Assembly (NCBI GenBank): GCA_035703895.1
Contig: DASSXJ010000159.1
Coordinates: forward strand, 1-33,939
Direction of reading: 5' to 3'
Source: a bacterium
GTDB taxonomy: Bacteria; Sysuimicrobiota; Sysuimicrobiia; Sysuimicrobiales; Segetimicrobiaceae
Length of the DNA: 33,939 nt
Shown here: positions 1 to 7,718 of the stretch, piece by piece
Layout: the number at the start of each line of letters is the position of its first letter
Numbering within the stretch: position 1 is the stretch's first letter
Position numbers and translations under genes: made by a program
The notes under the pieces: model-generated
Databases searched by the model: none
The model's input: the letters and a program-made list of their open reading frames with translations, nothing else
Told to the model about the DNA's origin: nothing

Positions 1-132
1 CGGGAGACCGCGAGGCACCGTGATGCCGAACACGAGGATCGTGATCGCGACGGCGAACACCCCATCGCTGAACGCCTCGAGGCGGTTGGTTTCCTTTTCC
101 TCCTGGCGCACGTCTCCGTCATGCCCCGCCAT
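1..132 (-). CDS. TMEM175/DUF1211-family ion channel, N-terminal fragment (cut by window edge)
   Basis: Only the first 44 codons are in the window; the gene continues past position 1. The leader ends in RLEAFSDGVFAVAITILV, which carries the RxxxFSDGxxA signature of the first membrane helix of the TMEM175 (DUF1211) family. Known bacterial members are small K+-permeable channels of about 200 residues. The ATG at 132 is preceded by a GGGGAG ribosome site about ten bases upstream; an in-frame GTG two codons earlier is an alternative. The gene lies downstream of the DUF4260 gene on the same strand, about 138 bases away. Family assignment rests on this one strong motif; the rest of the protein cannot be seen. 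Confidence 0.8.
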   Translation of the reverse strand, partial: MAGHDGDVRQEEKETNRLEAFSDGVFAVAITILVFGITVPRGLP

Positions 133-270
133 CGCCACGAACTCCCCGCCGGAACATCGGTTCCCCGCCGCCAGCCAGGAGCAGGGTGGTGATGGCTTCG
201 CCGCCGGTGTGTTGCGATCCGCCCGCGAAATCGAGCGCGGCCGGGGCCACCCTCCGAGGCCGAGGTCCAG

Positions 271-636
271 TCACAGCCGTTGCAGGTGGGTGTCCTTGAA
301 ACCGCTTGGATACTTCAGCCCGAACCCGAGCAGCCGGTCGATCCCAATGTGCGCGAATAGGATCAGTGCCAGAGACAGGATGAGGGCCCGTTGTGTGAAC
401 ACGCCGATGGCGCCGAGGAGGATCGGCGCGAGGTACGTGTGGACGATGTTGTAAATTGCTGCTCCGGCGCGGGGTCCCGCAAGGTAGCCAAGCATCGAGA
501 GATCGGGCACGAAGAACAGCAGCAAGAACACAAGCCAGGCCCCGCTGATTCGCGAGTACACGACCGCGGCCAGCACGGCTACGGCCAATCCTTCCACGCG
601 GATGAGGTTCAGCGGGCTGAGCAAGAACGTGAACAT
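271..636 (-). CDS. DUF4260 family small membrane protein
   Basis: A 121-residue hydrophobic protein with about four membrane segments. It carries the conserved features of DUF4260: a PDLSMLGY stretch near residue 40, an NIVHTY motif after it, and the C-terminal HIGIDRLLGFGLKY...FKDTHL block. The function of the family is not known. The ATG at 636 is chosen because a GAGGGAG ribosome site sits just upstream and because homologues begin close to the first membrane helix; the open frame extends 40 codons further but that part is polar and unlike the family. It is divergent from the DinB gene, with about 120 bases between the two starts, so the promoters probably share that gap. Confidence 0.85.
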   Translation of the reverse strand: MFTFLLSPLNLIRVEGLAVAVLAAVVYSRISGAWLVFLLLFFVPDLSMLGYLAGPRAGAAIYNIVHTYLAPILLGAIGVFTQRALILSLALILFAHIGIDRLLGFGLKYPSGFKDTHLQRL

Positions 637-758
637 GGCAGCTCCCTCGCGGTCCTGAGATGCAGGCTCCTTCGGTGGAGAGGCGGCCGTCTCCCAGCAG
701 GCTCTAGACAGCGCGCTTGCCGAACTCTGCTGCACATCCTTCACGAAGGGAGTCAATC

Positions 759-1238
759 ATGCCGACCGACAGAGCGCTGCGGGACGAGGTGGTCTGGCTC
801 CTGCGCGGCGGGCACGCGCACGTCGGGTTCAAGAAGGCGGTCGCAGGAATGCCCGCGACGCTGCAGGGCAGAAAGCCCCGAGGGGCGCCCTACACGCCGT
901 GGCAGCAACTCGAGCATCTGCGCATCTGCCAGTGGGATATCCTCGAGTACATCCGTAACCCCAAGCATGTCTCCCCCGCCTGGCCGGCGGAGTACTGGCC
1001 GGCGCCGGAGCCACCGGCCCGAGAGGCGTGGGCGAAGAGCGCCCGAGCCTTCGAGGCCGGCCTCAAGGCGCTCATGAAGATGGCCGAAGATCCATCAAAA
1101 GATCTCCTTGCGCGAGTCCCTGCCGATCCGGCCGGCCCGACCATCCTTCACGAGCTGCTCCTGGTGGCCGACCACAACGCGTACCACCTGGGGCAGCTGA
1201 TCGTGCTCCGCCGGATGTTGGGCGCCTGGGAGGACTAG
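759..1238 (+). CDS. DinB-family four-helix metal-binding protein
   Basis: The 159-residue product has the DinB/YfiT layout: a four-helix bundle with one histidine in the second helix (H53, in QLEHLRICQWD) and an HxxxH pair near the end (H139 and H143, in DHNAYHLGQL). In this superfamily the three histidines bind a divalent metal, and many members are thiol transferases using bacillithiol, mycothiol or glutathione; the substrate here cannot be told. The ATG at 759 follows GAAGGGAG. It is convergent with the ketopantoate-reductase-like gene, so it looks like a single-gene unit. Its DNA-damage name is historical and implies no repair role. Confidence 0.85.
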   Translation: MPTDRALRDEVVWLLRGGHAHVGFKKAVAGMPATLQGRKPRGAPYTPWQQLEHLRICQWDILEYIRNPKHVSPAWPAEYWPAPEPPAREAWAKSARAFEAGLKALMKMAEDPSKDLLARVPADPAGPTILHELLLVADHNAYHLGQLIVLRRMLGAWED

Positions 1239-1305
1239 CCGCTGCGCCGTTCTATCCGCAATAGGCGATGGGGGCCCCTCAGCGCGGCGCCGCCTTTTCG
1301 GCCGG

Positions 1306-2241
1306 CTACGATTTGGGGGTGGCCGGCGAACCGTTCACAAACGGTTTAAGCGCCCCGTAGATTGCGAAGTTGAACGGCGTCGGAACGGTCTTCGCCTGCC
1401 CCAGCCGGACTACCGTTCCGTTGAGGCTCTCCAGCTCCAGGCGCCGCCCCGATGCGAGGTCATGCGCCATGGATCCTTTCGCCCACGGCTCGAGCCCCGA
1501 CGACATCTTGAGCCCCTGGTCCGGGATCCCAACTGCCAGCGCGACGCCCTGTGACTTGGCCACTGCCTCGACCTCGGCCATCGTTCCCCGGAACAAGGCC
1601 TTGGTCTCCGGACAGGCCAGGATCGGACCGATCGTCAGCCGCGTGAGCGCCGTCACGCCGCTGAACCCGCAGATGAACATGAATTTGCTCCATAGGACGG
1701 CCTTGATGTCGGGCTGCAGTTCGGCCGCGATCCCCGCGTCCTTGAAGTGCATGTACAGCTGCTCGTTACGCTTGCCAAGGTTTCCCGCGTTGGCCCCAAA
1801 GATCAAGCGCCCGGCGCCCGCGGTCTGCCCGATCACCCCCGGCCCCTCGACGTGTGCGTTCACCTGGGCCGCCGCGCAGATCGTCGTGCCCCCAGCGACG
1901 ACCCGGGCGATCCGCTCGTCGTTGTCGATCCCGTTCTGCACGGACACGATCACCGTGCCCGGCCCCACGACCGGTCGGATCAGGGCGGCCGCCGGTTCCG
2001 TGTCGTAGGTCTTCACACAGAAGAGGACGAGGTCGGCCCGGCCGATCTCCTGCGGATCGGCGGTGGCCTTGGCGGGGATCGTGAACTCGCCTGCCAGCCG
2101 GGACTTCACGGTTAGCCCCCGCGTGCGGATCGCCGCGAGGTGCGCTCCCCTTGCGATAAAGGTGACGTCGTCCCCCGCCCGCGCGAGCAGGCCGCCGTAG
2201 AAGCCCCCCGTCCCCCCCGTGCCCATCACCGCCACGCGCAT
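1306..2241 (-). CDS. 2-dehydropantoate 2-reductase (ketopantoate reductase) family protein
   Basis: The 311-residue protein starts with a Rossmann nucleotide-binding loop (VMGTGGTGGFYGGLLARAG), has the VLFCVKTYD and SVQNGID blocks of the PanE/ApbA family, and a helical C-terminal domain with a lysine in the FMFICG/KFM segment. PanE reduces ketopantoate with NADPH for coenzyme A synthesis in the cytoplasm. Many genomes hold several paralogues of unknown substrate, and no other pantothenate gene is nearby, so the gene symbol is withheld. ATG at 2241 is preceded by GAGGAGG; a near-perfect TATAAT lies about 50 bases upstream. It is convergent with the DinB gene. Confidence 0.85.
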   Translation of the reverse strand: MRVAVMGTGGTGGFYGGLLARAGDDVTFIARGAHLAAIRTRGLTVKSRLAGEFTIPAKATADPQEIGRADLVLFCVKTYDTEPAAALIRPVVGPGTVIVSVQNGIDNDERIARVVAGGTTICAAAQVNAHVEGPGVIGQTAGAGRLIFGANAGNLGKRNEQLYMHFKDAGIAAELQPDIKAVLWSKFMFICGFSGVTALTRLTIGPILACPETKALFRGTMAEVEAVAKSQGVALAVGIPDQGLKMSSGLEPWAKGSMAHDLASGRRLELESLNGTVVRLGQAKTVPTPFNFAIYGALKPFVNGSPATPKS

Positions 2242-2291
2242 CAAGCGCCTCCTCGTTGTCCCGACGCAATGGACAGTTGCCCCAGTTCTCC

Positions 2292-2297
2292 ATTATA
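2292..2297 (-). promoter_or_regulatory. -10 box upstream of the ketopantoate-reductase-like gene
   Basis: A perfect TATAAT is read on the minus strand about 50 bases before the ATG at 2241. No good -35 hexamer is seen at 16-18 bases, so this is a partial match. The plus-strand reading of the same spot contains TATAGT, so the site may serve both directions. Confidence 0.45.
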
Positions 2298-2331
2298 GTA
2301 TCCGGTCATGCATGGGTCCGAGACGAAGACC

Positions 2332-2357
2332 GAGTTCCCCCAAAGCGTCGGGAACTC
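2332..2357. repeat. Inverted repeat GAGTTCCC / GGGAACTC
   Basis: Two perfectly complementary 8-base arms at 2332-2339 and 2350-2357 are separated by ten bases. The right arm also overlaps a second possible stem (AACT..CCCGGG..AGTT), so two alternative foldings are possible. It could be an operator or an RNA hairpin. Confidence 0.5.
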
Positions 2358-2373
2358 TCCCGGGAAGTTGCGG

Positions 2374-2398
2374 GAGATCTCAGACACAATCTGATCTC
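2374..2398. repeat. Bulged hairpin GAGATC(TC)AGA / TCTGATCTC
   Basis: Nine base pairs with a two-base bulge around a CACAA loop. It lies 17 bases downstream of the previous inverted repeat. There is no T-tract, so a terminator is unlikely. Confidence 0.4.
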
Positions 2399-2572
2399 AC
2401 ACCTGTTCGGACGGCAGGATTCCAACGATCCATGCATAAGTGTATCGGGGTCGGGCTCGTCTCATTTGTTGCTTCTGACGTACCTCGCACTGATTCCGTT
2501 CATACGGTCCCGTGAATCGTGCACGCCGGCATGTATGCGACTACCACTCCTCCGGCCTTAAGGGGGTGAGGC

Positions 2573-3346
2573 ATGATGTCTAGTCTCGGCGAGGTCCTCG
2601 GCCACATGACCCGGGTGCCGGGTATCGTCGCCGCGATCCTCATGAAGGTCGATGGATCGATCACCGAGCTGTCGGTGTCGGAAGGAGTGGATCCGGAGCC
2701 GGTGCGGGCCCTGGGGCGCGACCTGCTGTCGCGATGGGAGTGGGTCGGCTCGGAGGCGGGGATCGGGAGACCGCACGCGTTGTTGAGCGCGACCGCGCAC
2801 GGCCTGCTGCACCTGATGCCGGTGGGCCGCGATGCCGTCCTCCTGGTTCTGGGAGATGCTTCCTGCAGGGTCGGCCGGATCCGCTACGAGCTGCGCCGTG
2901 CCGGCGAAGCCATCCGCGCGGCACAACGCGCCGTCCCGGCCACCACCCCGAATCTCCGGCGGATGATTTCGGATATGACCTCGACGAATGGGAATGGGGC
3001 CGGCGAAATCGTCCGAACGATCGAACGGGCCTCGGATCAGCGGCCGGCCGCTGCCACGGCCGGGGAGATTATCGTGACCGGCGTCAACTCCTTTCACCTG
3101 GCCATGAGGCTGGTGACCGCCCTCTCGCATGTGAAAGGCGTCCGATCGGCGAGCCTGAAGACATACGCGCCCGGCATCGTCACCCTCGGTGTCGATTTCG
3201 AGGGCGGAGGGGCACTCGTATCGATTACCGGTAGGTCCTTCGGTGAATGTACCCTGGACGTCATTGAGCGGACGGATGTCCGCCTGATCCTGCGCATCTC
3301 CAACCCGGTTGCCCATCTTGCCGCCATGATCGGACGCGTCCCTTAG
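2573..3346 (+). CDS. Hypothetical protein with roadblock/LC7-like N-terminal half
   Basis: The 257-residue soluble protein is not one I recognise with confidence. Residues 1-105 have the pattern of a roadblock/LC7 (longin-like) domain: a helix, then a strand with a 'VAAILMKVDGSI' type start, a central helix, paired strands and a final helix. Residues about 155-245 form a second alpha/beta unit starting VTGVNSFHLAMRLV and ending in DVRLILRIS, which looks like a ferredoxin-like sensory or oligomerisation fold. Roadblock domains in bacteria act with small GTPases or in polarity and motility, but no GTPase gene is nearby. Start: AAGGGGGTGAGG lies just before tandem ATGs at 2573 and 2576. No membrane segment or signal peptide. 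Confidence 0.6.
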   Translation: MMSSLGEVLGHMTRVPGIVAAILMKVDGSITELSVSEGVDPEPVRALGRDLLSRWEWVGSEAGIGRPHALLSATAHGLLHLMPVGRDAVLLVLGDASCRVGRIRYELRRAGEAIRAAQRAVPATTPNLRRMISDMTSTNGNGAGEIVRTIERASDQRPAAATAGEIIVTGVNSFHLAMRLVTALSHVKGVRSASLKTYAPGIVTLGVDFEGGGALVSITGRSFGECTLDVIERTDVRLILRISNPVAHLAAMIGRVP

Positions 3347-3367
3347 GGGTGCGCCGGCGCGCTGGCG

Positions 3368-3396
3368 TTGCGCCCCACCGGAGAGTAATCTATAGG
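3368..3396 (+). promoter_or_regulatory. Sigma70-like promoter of the aldehyde dehydrogenase gene
   Basis: TTGCGC at 3368-3373, a 17-base spacer and TATAGG at 3391-3396. Transcription would begin about 40 bases before the ATG at 3445, and nothing else intervenes. Confidence 0.45.
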
Positions 3397-3444
3397 AAGG
3401 CGGGCGAGTCGCCCGAGCGAGACCCGAGCCGGAGGTGGGGAGCC

Positions 3445-4860
3445 ATGAAGATGTACGTCGGGACCGAGTGGGTAGACAAGCCCAAGACCATCCCTGTAAT
3501 CAACCCCTATGATGGTTCTCAGATCGACACCGTGCCGAAGGCCGACGCCGACGACATCGAGCGCGCGCTGGCCACCGCCGTGCGCGGCGCACGGGCAATG
3601 CGGAAGCTCACCGGGTACCAGCGCTATCAGATCCTCCACAAGGCCGCCGACCTGATGGCCCGGGACGCCGACGATCTCGCCCGGACGATTACGCTCGAGG
3701 AAGGGAAGATCATCGGGGAAGCCCGGTTCGAGGTGATGCGGGCCACCGAGATTATCAACCTCTCGGCGGAGGAGGCCAAGCGCCTCTACGCCGAAGTGAT
3801 CCCGCTCGACGGCGCCCCGGGCACGGTCAACAAGTTCGGGTTCACGGTGCGGGTCCCGTGCGGGGTGGTCGTCGGGATCAGTCCGTTCAACTTCCCCCTC
3901 CATCTGGTCTGCCACAAGGTCGGCCCGGCGCTCGCGGCCGGCAACAGCGTCATTCTGAAGCCGGCCACCGACACCCCACTCAGCGGGCTGAAACTCGTCA
4001 AGATCTTGCTCGAGGCCGGCACGCCGCCCGAGGCCATCCAGTGCCTCACGGGAGCAGGCAGCGAGGTCGGGGAGGGGCTCTGCCGCGATCCCCGGGTGCG
4101 GAAGATCACCTTCACCGGGAGCCGGGACGTCGGCGAGCGCATCTGCCAGGTCGCCGGCCTGAAAAAAGTGACGATGGAGCTCGGGAGCAACTCGCCGCTC
4201 ATCGTGATGCCCGACGCAGATTTGGACAAAGTCGCATCCGCCGTGGCGGCGACCGGCTACAGCAACGCGGGGCAGGTGTGCATCAGTTTGCAGCGCGTGC
4301 TCCCGCTCAAGGGAATTTACAACGACTTTCTCAATGCCCTCAAGCCGAAGGTGGCGGCGCTCGCGACAGGCAACCCACTTGAGGAGCAGACGAAGGTCGG
4401 CCCGATGGTGCGCGAGCGCGATGCCGAGCGCGTCGAGGAGTGGGTCAAGGAGGCCGTGAAGGCCGGGGCCAAGCTCGTGACCGGCGGGGAGCGGCGGGGC
4501 GCGATCTACGCGCCGACCGTGCTGGCAGATGTCAAGCCCGATATGCAGGTGTCCAAGAGCGAGCTGTTCGGCCCGGCCGTTGCGGTCACGCCGGTCGGTA
4601 CCATCGACGAAGCCATCGCGATGGCCAACGACACCAACTACGGCCTCTCCGCCGGGATCTTCACGCAGAACATCGACTGGGCGATGAAGTTCGTGCACGA
4701 GGTCGAGTCGGGCAACCTCCACATCAATTGGGGGCCGCAGTGGCGGGCAGATCTCATGCCCTACGGCGGCTTAAAGGAGAGCGGCTTCGGCAAGGAAGGG
4801 CCGAAGTACGCCGTCCAAGAGATGACCGAAACCAAGATGGTGGTGATCCACCTCTCCTAG
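3445..4860 (+). CDS. NAD(P)-dependent aldehyde dehydrogenase
   Basis: A full-length (471-residue) ALDH-superfamily enzyme that oxidises an aldehyde to the acid. The oxyanion-hole asparagine (N149 in SPFNFPLHL), the general base E245 (MELGSNSP) and the catalytic C279 (GQVCISLQ) are present with the usual spacing, as is the ILKPA cofactor block and the C-terminal PYGGLKESGFGKEG motif. The MELGSNSP wording resembles the lactaldehyde, phosphonoacetaldehyde and sulfoacetaldehyde dehydrogenase branch more than the betaine-aldehyde branch; the substrate is not established. ATG at 3445 follows GGAGGTGGGG. The gene has a promoter of its own and a terminator behind it, so it is probably monocistronic. 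Confidence 0.9.
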   Translation: MKMYVGTEWVDKPKTIPVINPYDGSQIDTVPKADADDIERALATAVRGARAMRKLTGYQRYQILHKAADLMARDADDLARTITLEEGKIIGEARFEVMRATEIINLSAEEAKRLYAEVIPLDGAPGTVNKFGFTVRVPCGVVVGISPFNFPLHLVCHKVGPALAAGNSVILKPATDTPLSGLKLVKILLEAGTPPEAIQCLTGAGSEVGEGLCRDPRVRKITFTGSRDVGERICQVAGLKKVTMELGSNSPLIVMPDADLDKVASAVAATGYSNAGQVCISLQRVLPLKGIYNDFLNALKPKVAALATGNPLEEQTKVGPMVRERDAERVEEWVKEAVKAGAKLVTGGERRGAIYAPTVLADVKPDMQVSKSELFGPAVAVTPVGTIDEAIAMANDTNYGLSAGIFTQNIDWAMKFVHEVESGNLHINWGPQWRADLMPYGGLKESGFGKEGPKYAVQEMTETKMVVIHLS

Positions 4861-4888
4861 CAATCACGGCCTCGAGCGTGCATACACT

Positions 4889-4928
4889 GCTCCCGGCCCG
4901 GATCGACCGGACCGGGAGCGGTCGCTTT
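4889..4928 (+). terminator. Rho-independent terminator after the aldehyde dehydrogenase gene
   Basis: GCTCCCGG (4889-4896) pairs perfectly with CCGGGAGC (4912-4919), with additional inner CGG/CCG pairing, and TTTT follows at 4925-4928. It stands 29 bases after the stop and before the kinase gene. Confidence 0.7.
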
Positions 4929-5011
4929 TCGAAGGCGGGTGCCGGCAGGACATGCCGGCCGGGTACCAAAAACGTCCCCTTCGTATCCGGCGTACCTCTG
5001 AAGGTGACGTA

Positions 5012-6160
5012 ATGGAAGCCGCTGCGGAAATCCGCATGCGCAGGCAGCGGGCGGTGCTGATCCTGACCTGGGCGCTCCTGGCCTGTCTGGGTCTGTGGAG
5101 GGTGCTGCTCGGACCGTGGCCTCCGGCCATCAACCGGCTGGTGGCCGGTACGCTGGTTTACTTGTTTCTGCGCACCGGGGTGGTGATGCGGAGGGACGTT
5201 CCGGCGTGGACGGAATACGCTTTCTTGTTTCTCGATGCGGCGCTTGTCAGCGCGGCGGTGCGGTTGCTCGGGGGGATTAAGACGGACTTCTACCTCGTTT
5301 ACTTCCTGATCCTGGCCGAAGGCGTCCTGACCCTAGACCTGTGGGCGGTCGTGCCGCTCGCCGCATGGGTTTCGCTCGGGTACGTTGCGGCCACGTGGCC
5401 GGCCGCGCGGGACGCCGGGTGGCCGGTCGTCACGGCGCGTCTCTTTTTTGTGCTCCTCGTCAGCATCGGGGCGGCATGGATCGCCTTCCGGGAAGTCGCG
5501 CGCGGCCGAGTGGTTGCCTCCCTGCACGAACGTCTGGCGTTGGAAGGGGAACGGAAGCGGCTGGCCCGCGAGATTCACGACGGCATCGGTCATATCCTGG
5601 CCGCGGGCACGCAGTCCCTCGAGCTAGCGGAACGCCTGCTGCCGGCTGAACCCGAACGTGCGCGCGAGCTCCTGCCGGATGTCAAAGCGCTCCTCCGTCA
5701 GGGGCTGGACGAGATCCGGGTGCTGGTCATGGGGCTCCGCCCGGCCGGGCCGTCAGTGGGAGACGCGGTCGCGGCGGCCCGGGAGCATCTCGAGGCGCTC
5801 TCTGCACGCACCCAGATTAGAATGGAGCTCCAGAGCCGCGCTCGAGAGATTCCCCTGGCTCCGTCCTGCGAGTTCGCGTTTCGGCGGATCATTCAGGAGG
5901 CGCTCACGAATATCGTGCGTCACGCCGGCGCGAGCCTTGTGACGATCACGCTCAATCGAGACGGCGCGTTTGTCACGTGCAGCATCGCCGACGACGGGGC
6001 CGGCCTGGCCCCAGCACCTGAAGGGCGGCGGCTCGGCGCCGGGCTGCAGCACATGCGCGAGCGCGCGGCGGAACTCGGCGGCACGTTCGACATTGCGACG
6101 GCTCCTGGAGGGGGGACCACGGTGACGTTCACGGTACCGTGTCTGGCGGACGCCTCGTGA
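5012..6160 (+). CDS. Sensor histidine kinase, NarL/DesK type with multi-pass membrane sensor
   Basis: 382 residues. Residues 12 to about 163 form five or six membrane helices with almost no extracytoplasmic loop; then a short coiled coil leads to a HisKA_3 domain with the phospho-acceptor H189 (REIHDGIGH), and a C-terminal HATPase_c domain with N300 (EALTNIVRH) and the D327/G329-G331 box (DDGAGL). The layout is that of DesK-like kinases, which sense membrane state from within the bilayer, rather than of ligand-binding periplasmic sensors. ATG at 5012 follows AAGGTGAC. It overlaps the response-regulator gene by four bases. The nearness of acyltransferase and acyl-CoA ligase genes makes a lipid signal plausible, but this is inference. 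Confidence 0.9.
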   Translation: MEAAAEIRMRRQRAVLILTWALLACLGLWRVLLGPWPPAINRLVAGTLVYLFLRTGVVMRRDVPAWTEYAFLFLDAALVSAAVRLLGGIKTDFYLVYFLILAEGVLTLDLWAVVPLAAWVSLGYVAATWPAARDAGWPVVTARLFFVLLVSIGAAWIAFREVARGRVVASLHERLALEGERKRLAREIHDGIGHILAAGTQSLELAERLLPAEPERARELLPDVKALLRQGLDEIRVLVMGLRPAGPSVGDAVAAAREHLEALSARTQIRMELQSRAREIPLAPSCEFAFRRIIQEALTNIVRHAGASLVTITLNRDGAFVTCSIADDGAGLAPAPEGRRLGAGLQHMRERAAELGGTFDIATAPGGGTTVTFTVPCLADAS

Positions 6161-6831
6161 CGCCGGATCCCGCTCCGAGCAAGATCCGCCTGTTGGTGGC
6201 CGACGACGAGAGCGTTCTGCGGAGAGCGCTCACGCGGCTCCTGGCGATGGCCGAGGACATCGAGGTGGTCGGTGAGGCGGCCGACGGTCACGAGACCCTG
6301 GAACTCGCGGTCTCCAGGAAGGCCGACGTGGTCTTGATGGACATCGGGATGCCGCGCCTCGACGGCATCGAGGCGACGCGCCGGCTCGCCGAGCGCTGCC
6401 CCAATGTCAAGGTTGTCATCTTAACCATCTACTCTGATGACGACCGCGTGTTTCGGGCGCTGCAGGCGGGCGCGCGAGGGTATCTCCTCAAGGACGCCAC
6501 GCCCGAAGACATCCTGCGCGCGGTCCGCGCGGTTCACGCGGGCGACGGGATCCTCCATGCCGGGCTCGTCGGCCGCGTGATGCAGGAGTTTGCCAAGGTG
6601 TCCCGGTCTGGGGGCGCAGACCCGAGCGTGTTTGAAGCGCTGACGCCACGGGAGCGAGAGGTCCTCGAACTGCTCGCCGCCGGGCTGCGCAACCAGGACA
6701 TCGCCGGCCGCCTCTCCATTACGGAAAAGACGGTCAAACACCACGTGAGCAGCATCCTGTCCAAGCTACAGGTCAATCATCGAACCGAGGCGGCGCTGCT
6801 GGCGTCGAAGGCCGGGCTGACAGGCCGCTAG
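6157..6831 (+). CDS. NarL/FixJ-family response regulator
   Basis: 224 residues: an N-terminal receiver (acidic pocket VADDES, phospho-acceptor D62 in [12 protein letters not shown], conserved T and K in ILTIY and LLKDA) and a C-terminal LuxR-type helix-turn-helix ([15 protein letters not shown] ... [13 protein letters not shown]). It is the partner of the kinase upstream, with which it shares a GTGA overlap; GTG at 6157 is chosen for that overlap and a GGCGGA site. A GTG at 6139 is an alternative adding six residues. Its stop codon shares CTAG with the stop of the convergent acyltransferase gene. Targets are unknown; the flanking lipid genes are candidates. Confidence 0.9.
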   Translation: MTPDPAPSKIRLLVADDESVLRRALTRLLAMAEDIEVVGEAADGHETLELAVSRKADVVLMDIGMPRLDGIEATRRLAERCPNVKVVILTIYSDDDRVFRALQAGARGYLLKDATPEDILRAVRAVHAGDGILHAGLVGRVMQEFAKVSRSGGADPSVFEALTPREREVLELLAAGLRNQDIAGRLSITEKTVKHHVSSILSKLQVNHRTEAALLASKAGLTGR

Positions 6832-7454
6832 ATGGCTCTGGCAAGGCTCGGGTGAGGAGGTTCATCCGCGAGGTCCGCGATCGCCTGCATGACCCGGGCG
6901 GTCAAAGCCGTCTGTGCAGATCGTGACAGGTCACCTTGAGGTATCACGGCTTCTCCGATCCTCACCTCGATCCTCCCGCGGTGGGGGAAACGCGTGCCGA
7001 GCGGCCAGACATCGTAGGTTCCCCTGATGCCGATCGGGATGACGGGAACACCGCTGCGCACCGCGAGGAAGGCCAGACCGTCACGGGCGGGCTGCAACCG
7101 GCCGTCCCGGCTGATTCCCCCCTCGGGGAAGACGAGCAGGGCGTCTCCTCGACTCAGCCGGTTGAGACATTCCTTGATGGCGCGGAGGTCGAACTGGCCT
7201 CGCTGTATCGGTATGGGATGGAACGGCCGGATGAGGGCTCCGAGCACGGGCATCGTCAGAAGTTCCGCCGCCGCAAGGAACGAGACGCGGCGCTGGAGGG
7301 CCGCCCCGAGCGCCACCGGGTCCATCTGGCTGGGGTGATTTGCCGCCAGAATCACGGGTCCTGTCCGCGGAAGGTGTGCCTCCCCGATGACGCTGAGCCG
7401 AAAACCCGCCCTGAGAAGCCGCTTCAGGACCCACCGGATCAGGGCGTATCTCAT
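6828..7454 (-). CDS. 1-acyl-sn-glycerol-3-phosphate acyltransferase (PlsC family), short form
   Basis: 208 residues, typical of short bacterial PlsC. The catalytic NHxxxxD motif is N39-H40...D45 (ANHPSQMD), the glycerophosphate-binding FPEGG is at 109-113, and a hydrophobic N-terminal stretch (ALIRWVLKRLL) would anchor it to the inner membrane. It acylates lysophosphatidic acid or a related acceptor with acyl-ACP or acyl-CoA. ATG at 7454 is chosen because AAAGGGG lies eight bases upstream; an ATG at 7472 has no ribosome site. It is divergent from the acyl-CoA ligase gene across about 264 bases and converges with the response regulator. Confidence 0.88.
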   Translation of the reverse strand: MRYALIRWVLKRLLRAGFRLSVIGEAHLPRTGPVILAANHPSQMDPVALGAALQRRVSFLAAAELLTMPVLGALIRPFHPIPIQRGQFDLRAIKECLNRLSRGDALLVFPEGGISRDGRLQPARDGLAFLAVRSGVPVIPIGIRGTYDVWPLGTRFPHRGRIEVRIGEAVIPQGDLSRSAQTALTARVMQAIADLADEPPHPSLARAI

Positions 7455-7718
7455 CGTCCCGGCCCCTTTCATCGCGTGGACCATGACAGGCCCCGCCAGG
7501 TCAGACAGTAGCGCAAGCCCCGGACCTCCGCATCGGGCCAAGGGCCCATGGCACCGGCGGGGCATGGGACTTCGGTCCGATGCCTAGATCCACCGGCCGC
7601 GCTAGCATTGGCGCAGAAAGGGGCCGCACTGGGCATCACTAGAGGAGGGCACGCCCGACCACCGAATGCCCGTTCAGGTTTACCGGGGTGCCGCGTCCCG
7701 AGGGAAGGGGGAATCTCG

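Larger units (their letters stand above)
2242..2572. other. 331-base divergent intergenic region with several hairpins
   Basis: No gene is supported here. The region separates the divergent starts at 2241 and 2573. It holds the TATAAT/TATAGT overlap near 2292-2299, a perfect 8-base inverted repeat (2332-2357), a CCCGGG-centred imperfect repeat just after it, and a bulged hairpin at 2374-2398. The density of pairing sequence is higher than in other gaps of this window, which suggests a structured leader or a small RNA on the plus strand. Confidence 0.4.

Noticed and set aside
1268-1298. GC-palindrome GCGGCGCCGC with CTTTT as a terminator between the DinB and ketopantoate-reductase-like genes
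   Set aside because: The palindrome has no room for a loop and the T-run is short; not convincing enough to list.
3343-4722. Long minus-strand open frame opposite the aldehyde dehydrogenase gene
   Set aside because: It has no recognisable motif, is rich in Arg, His, Gly and Asp as expected for antisense frames in GC-rich DNA, and lies wholly opposite a clear enzyme gene.
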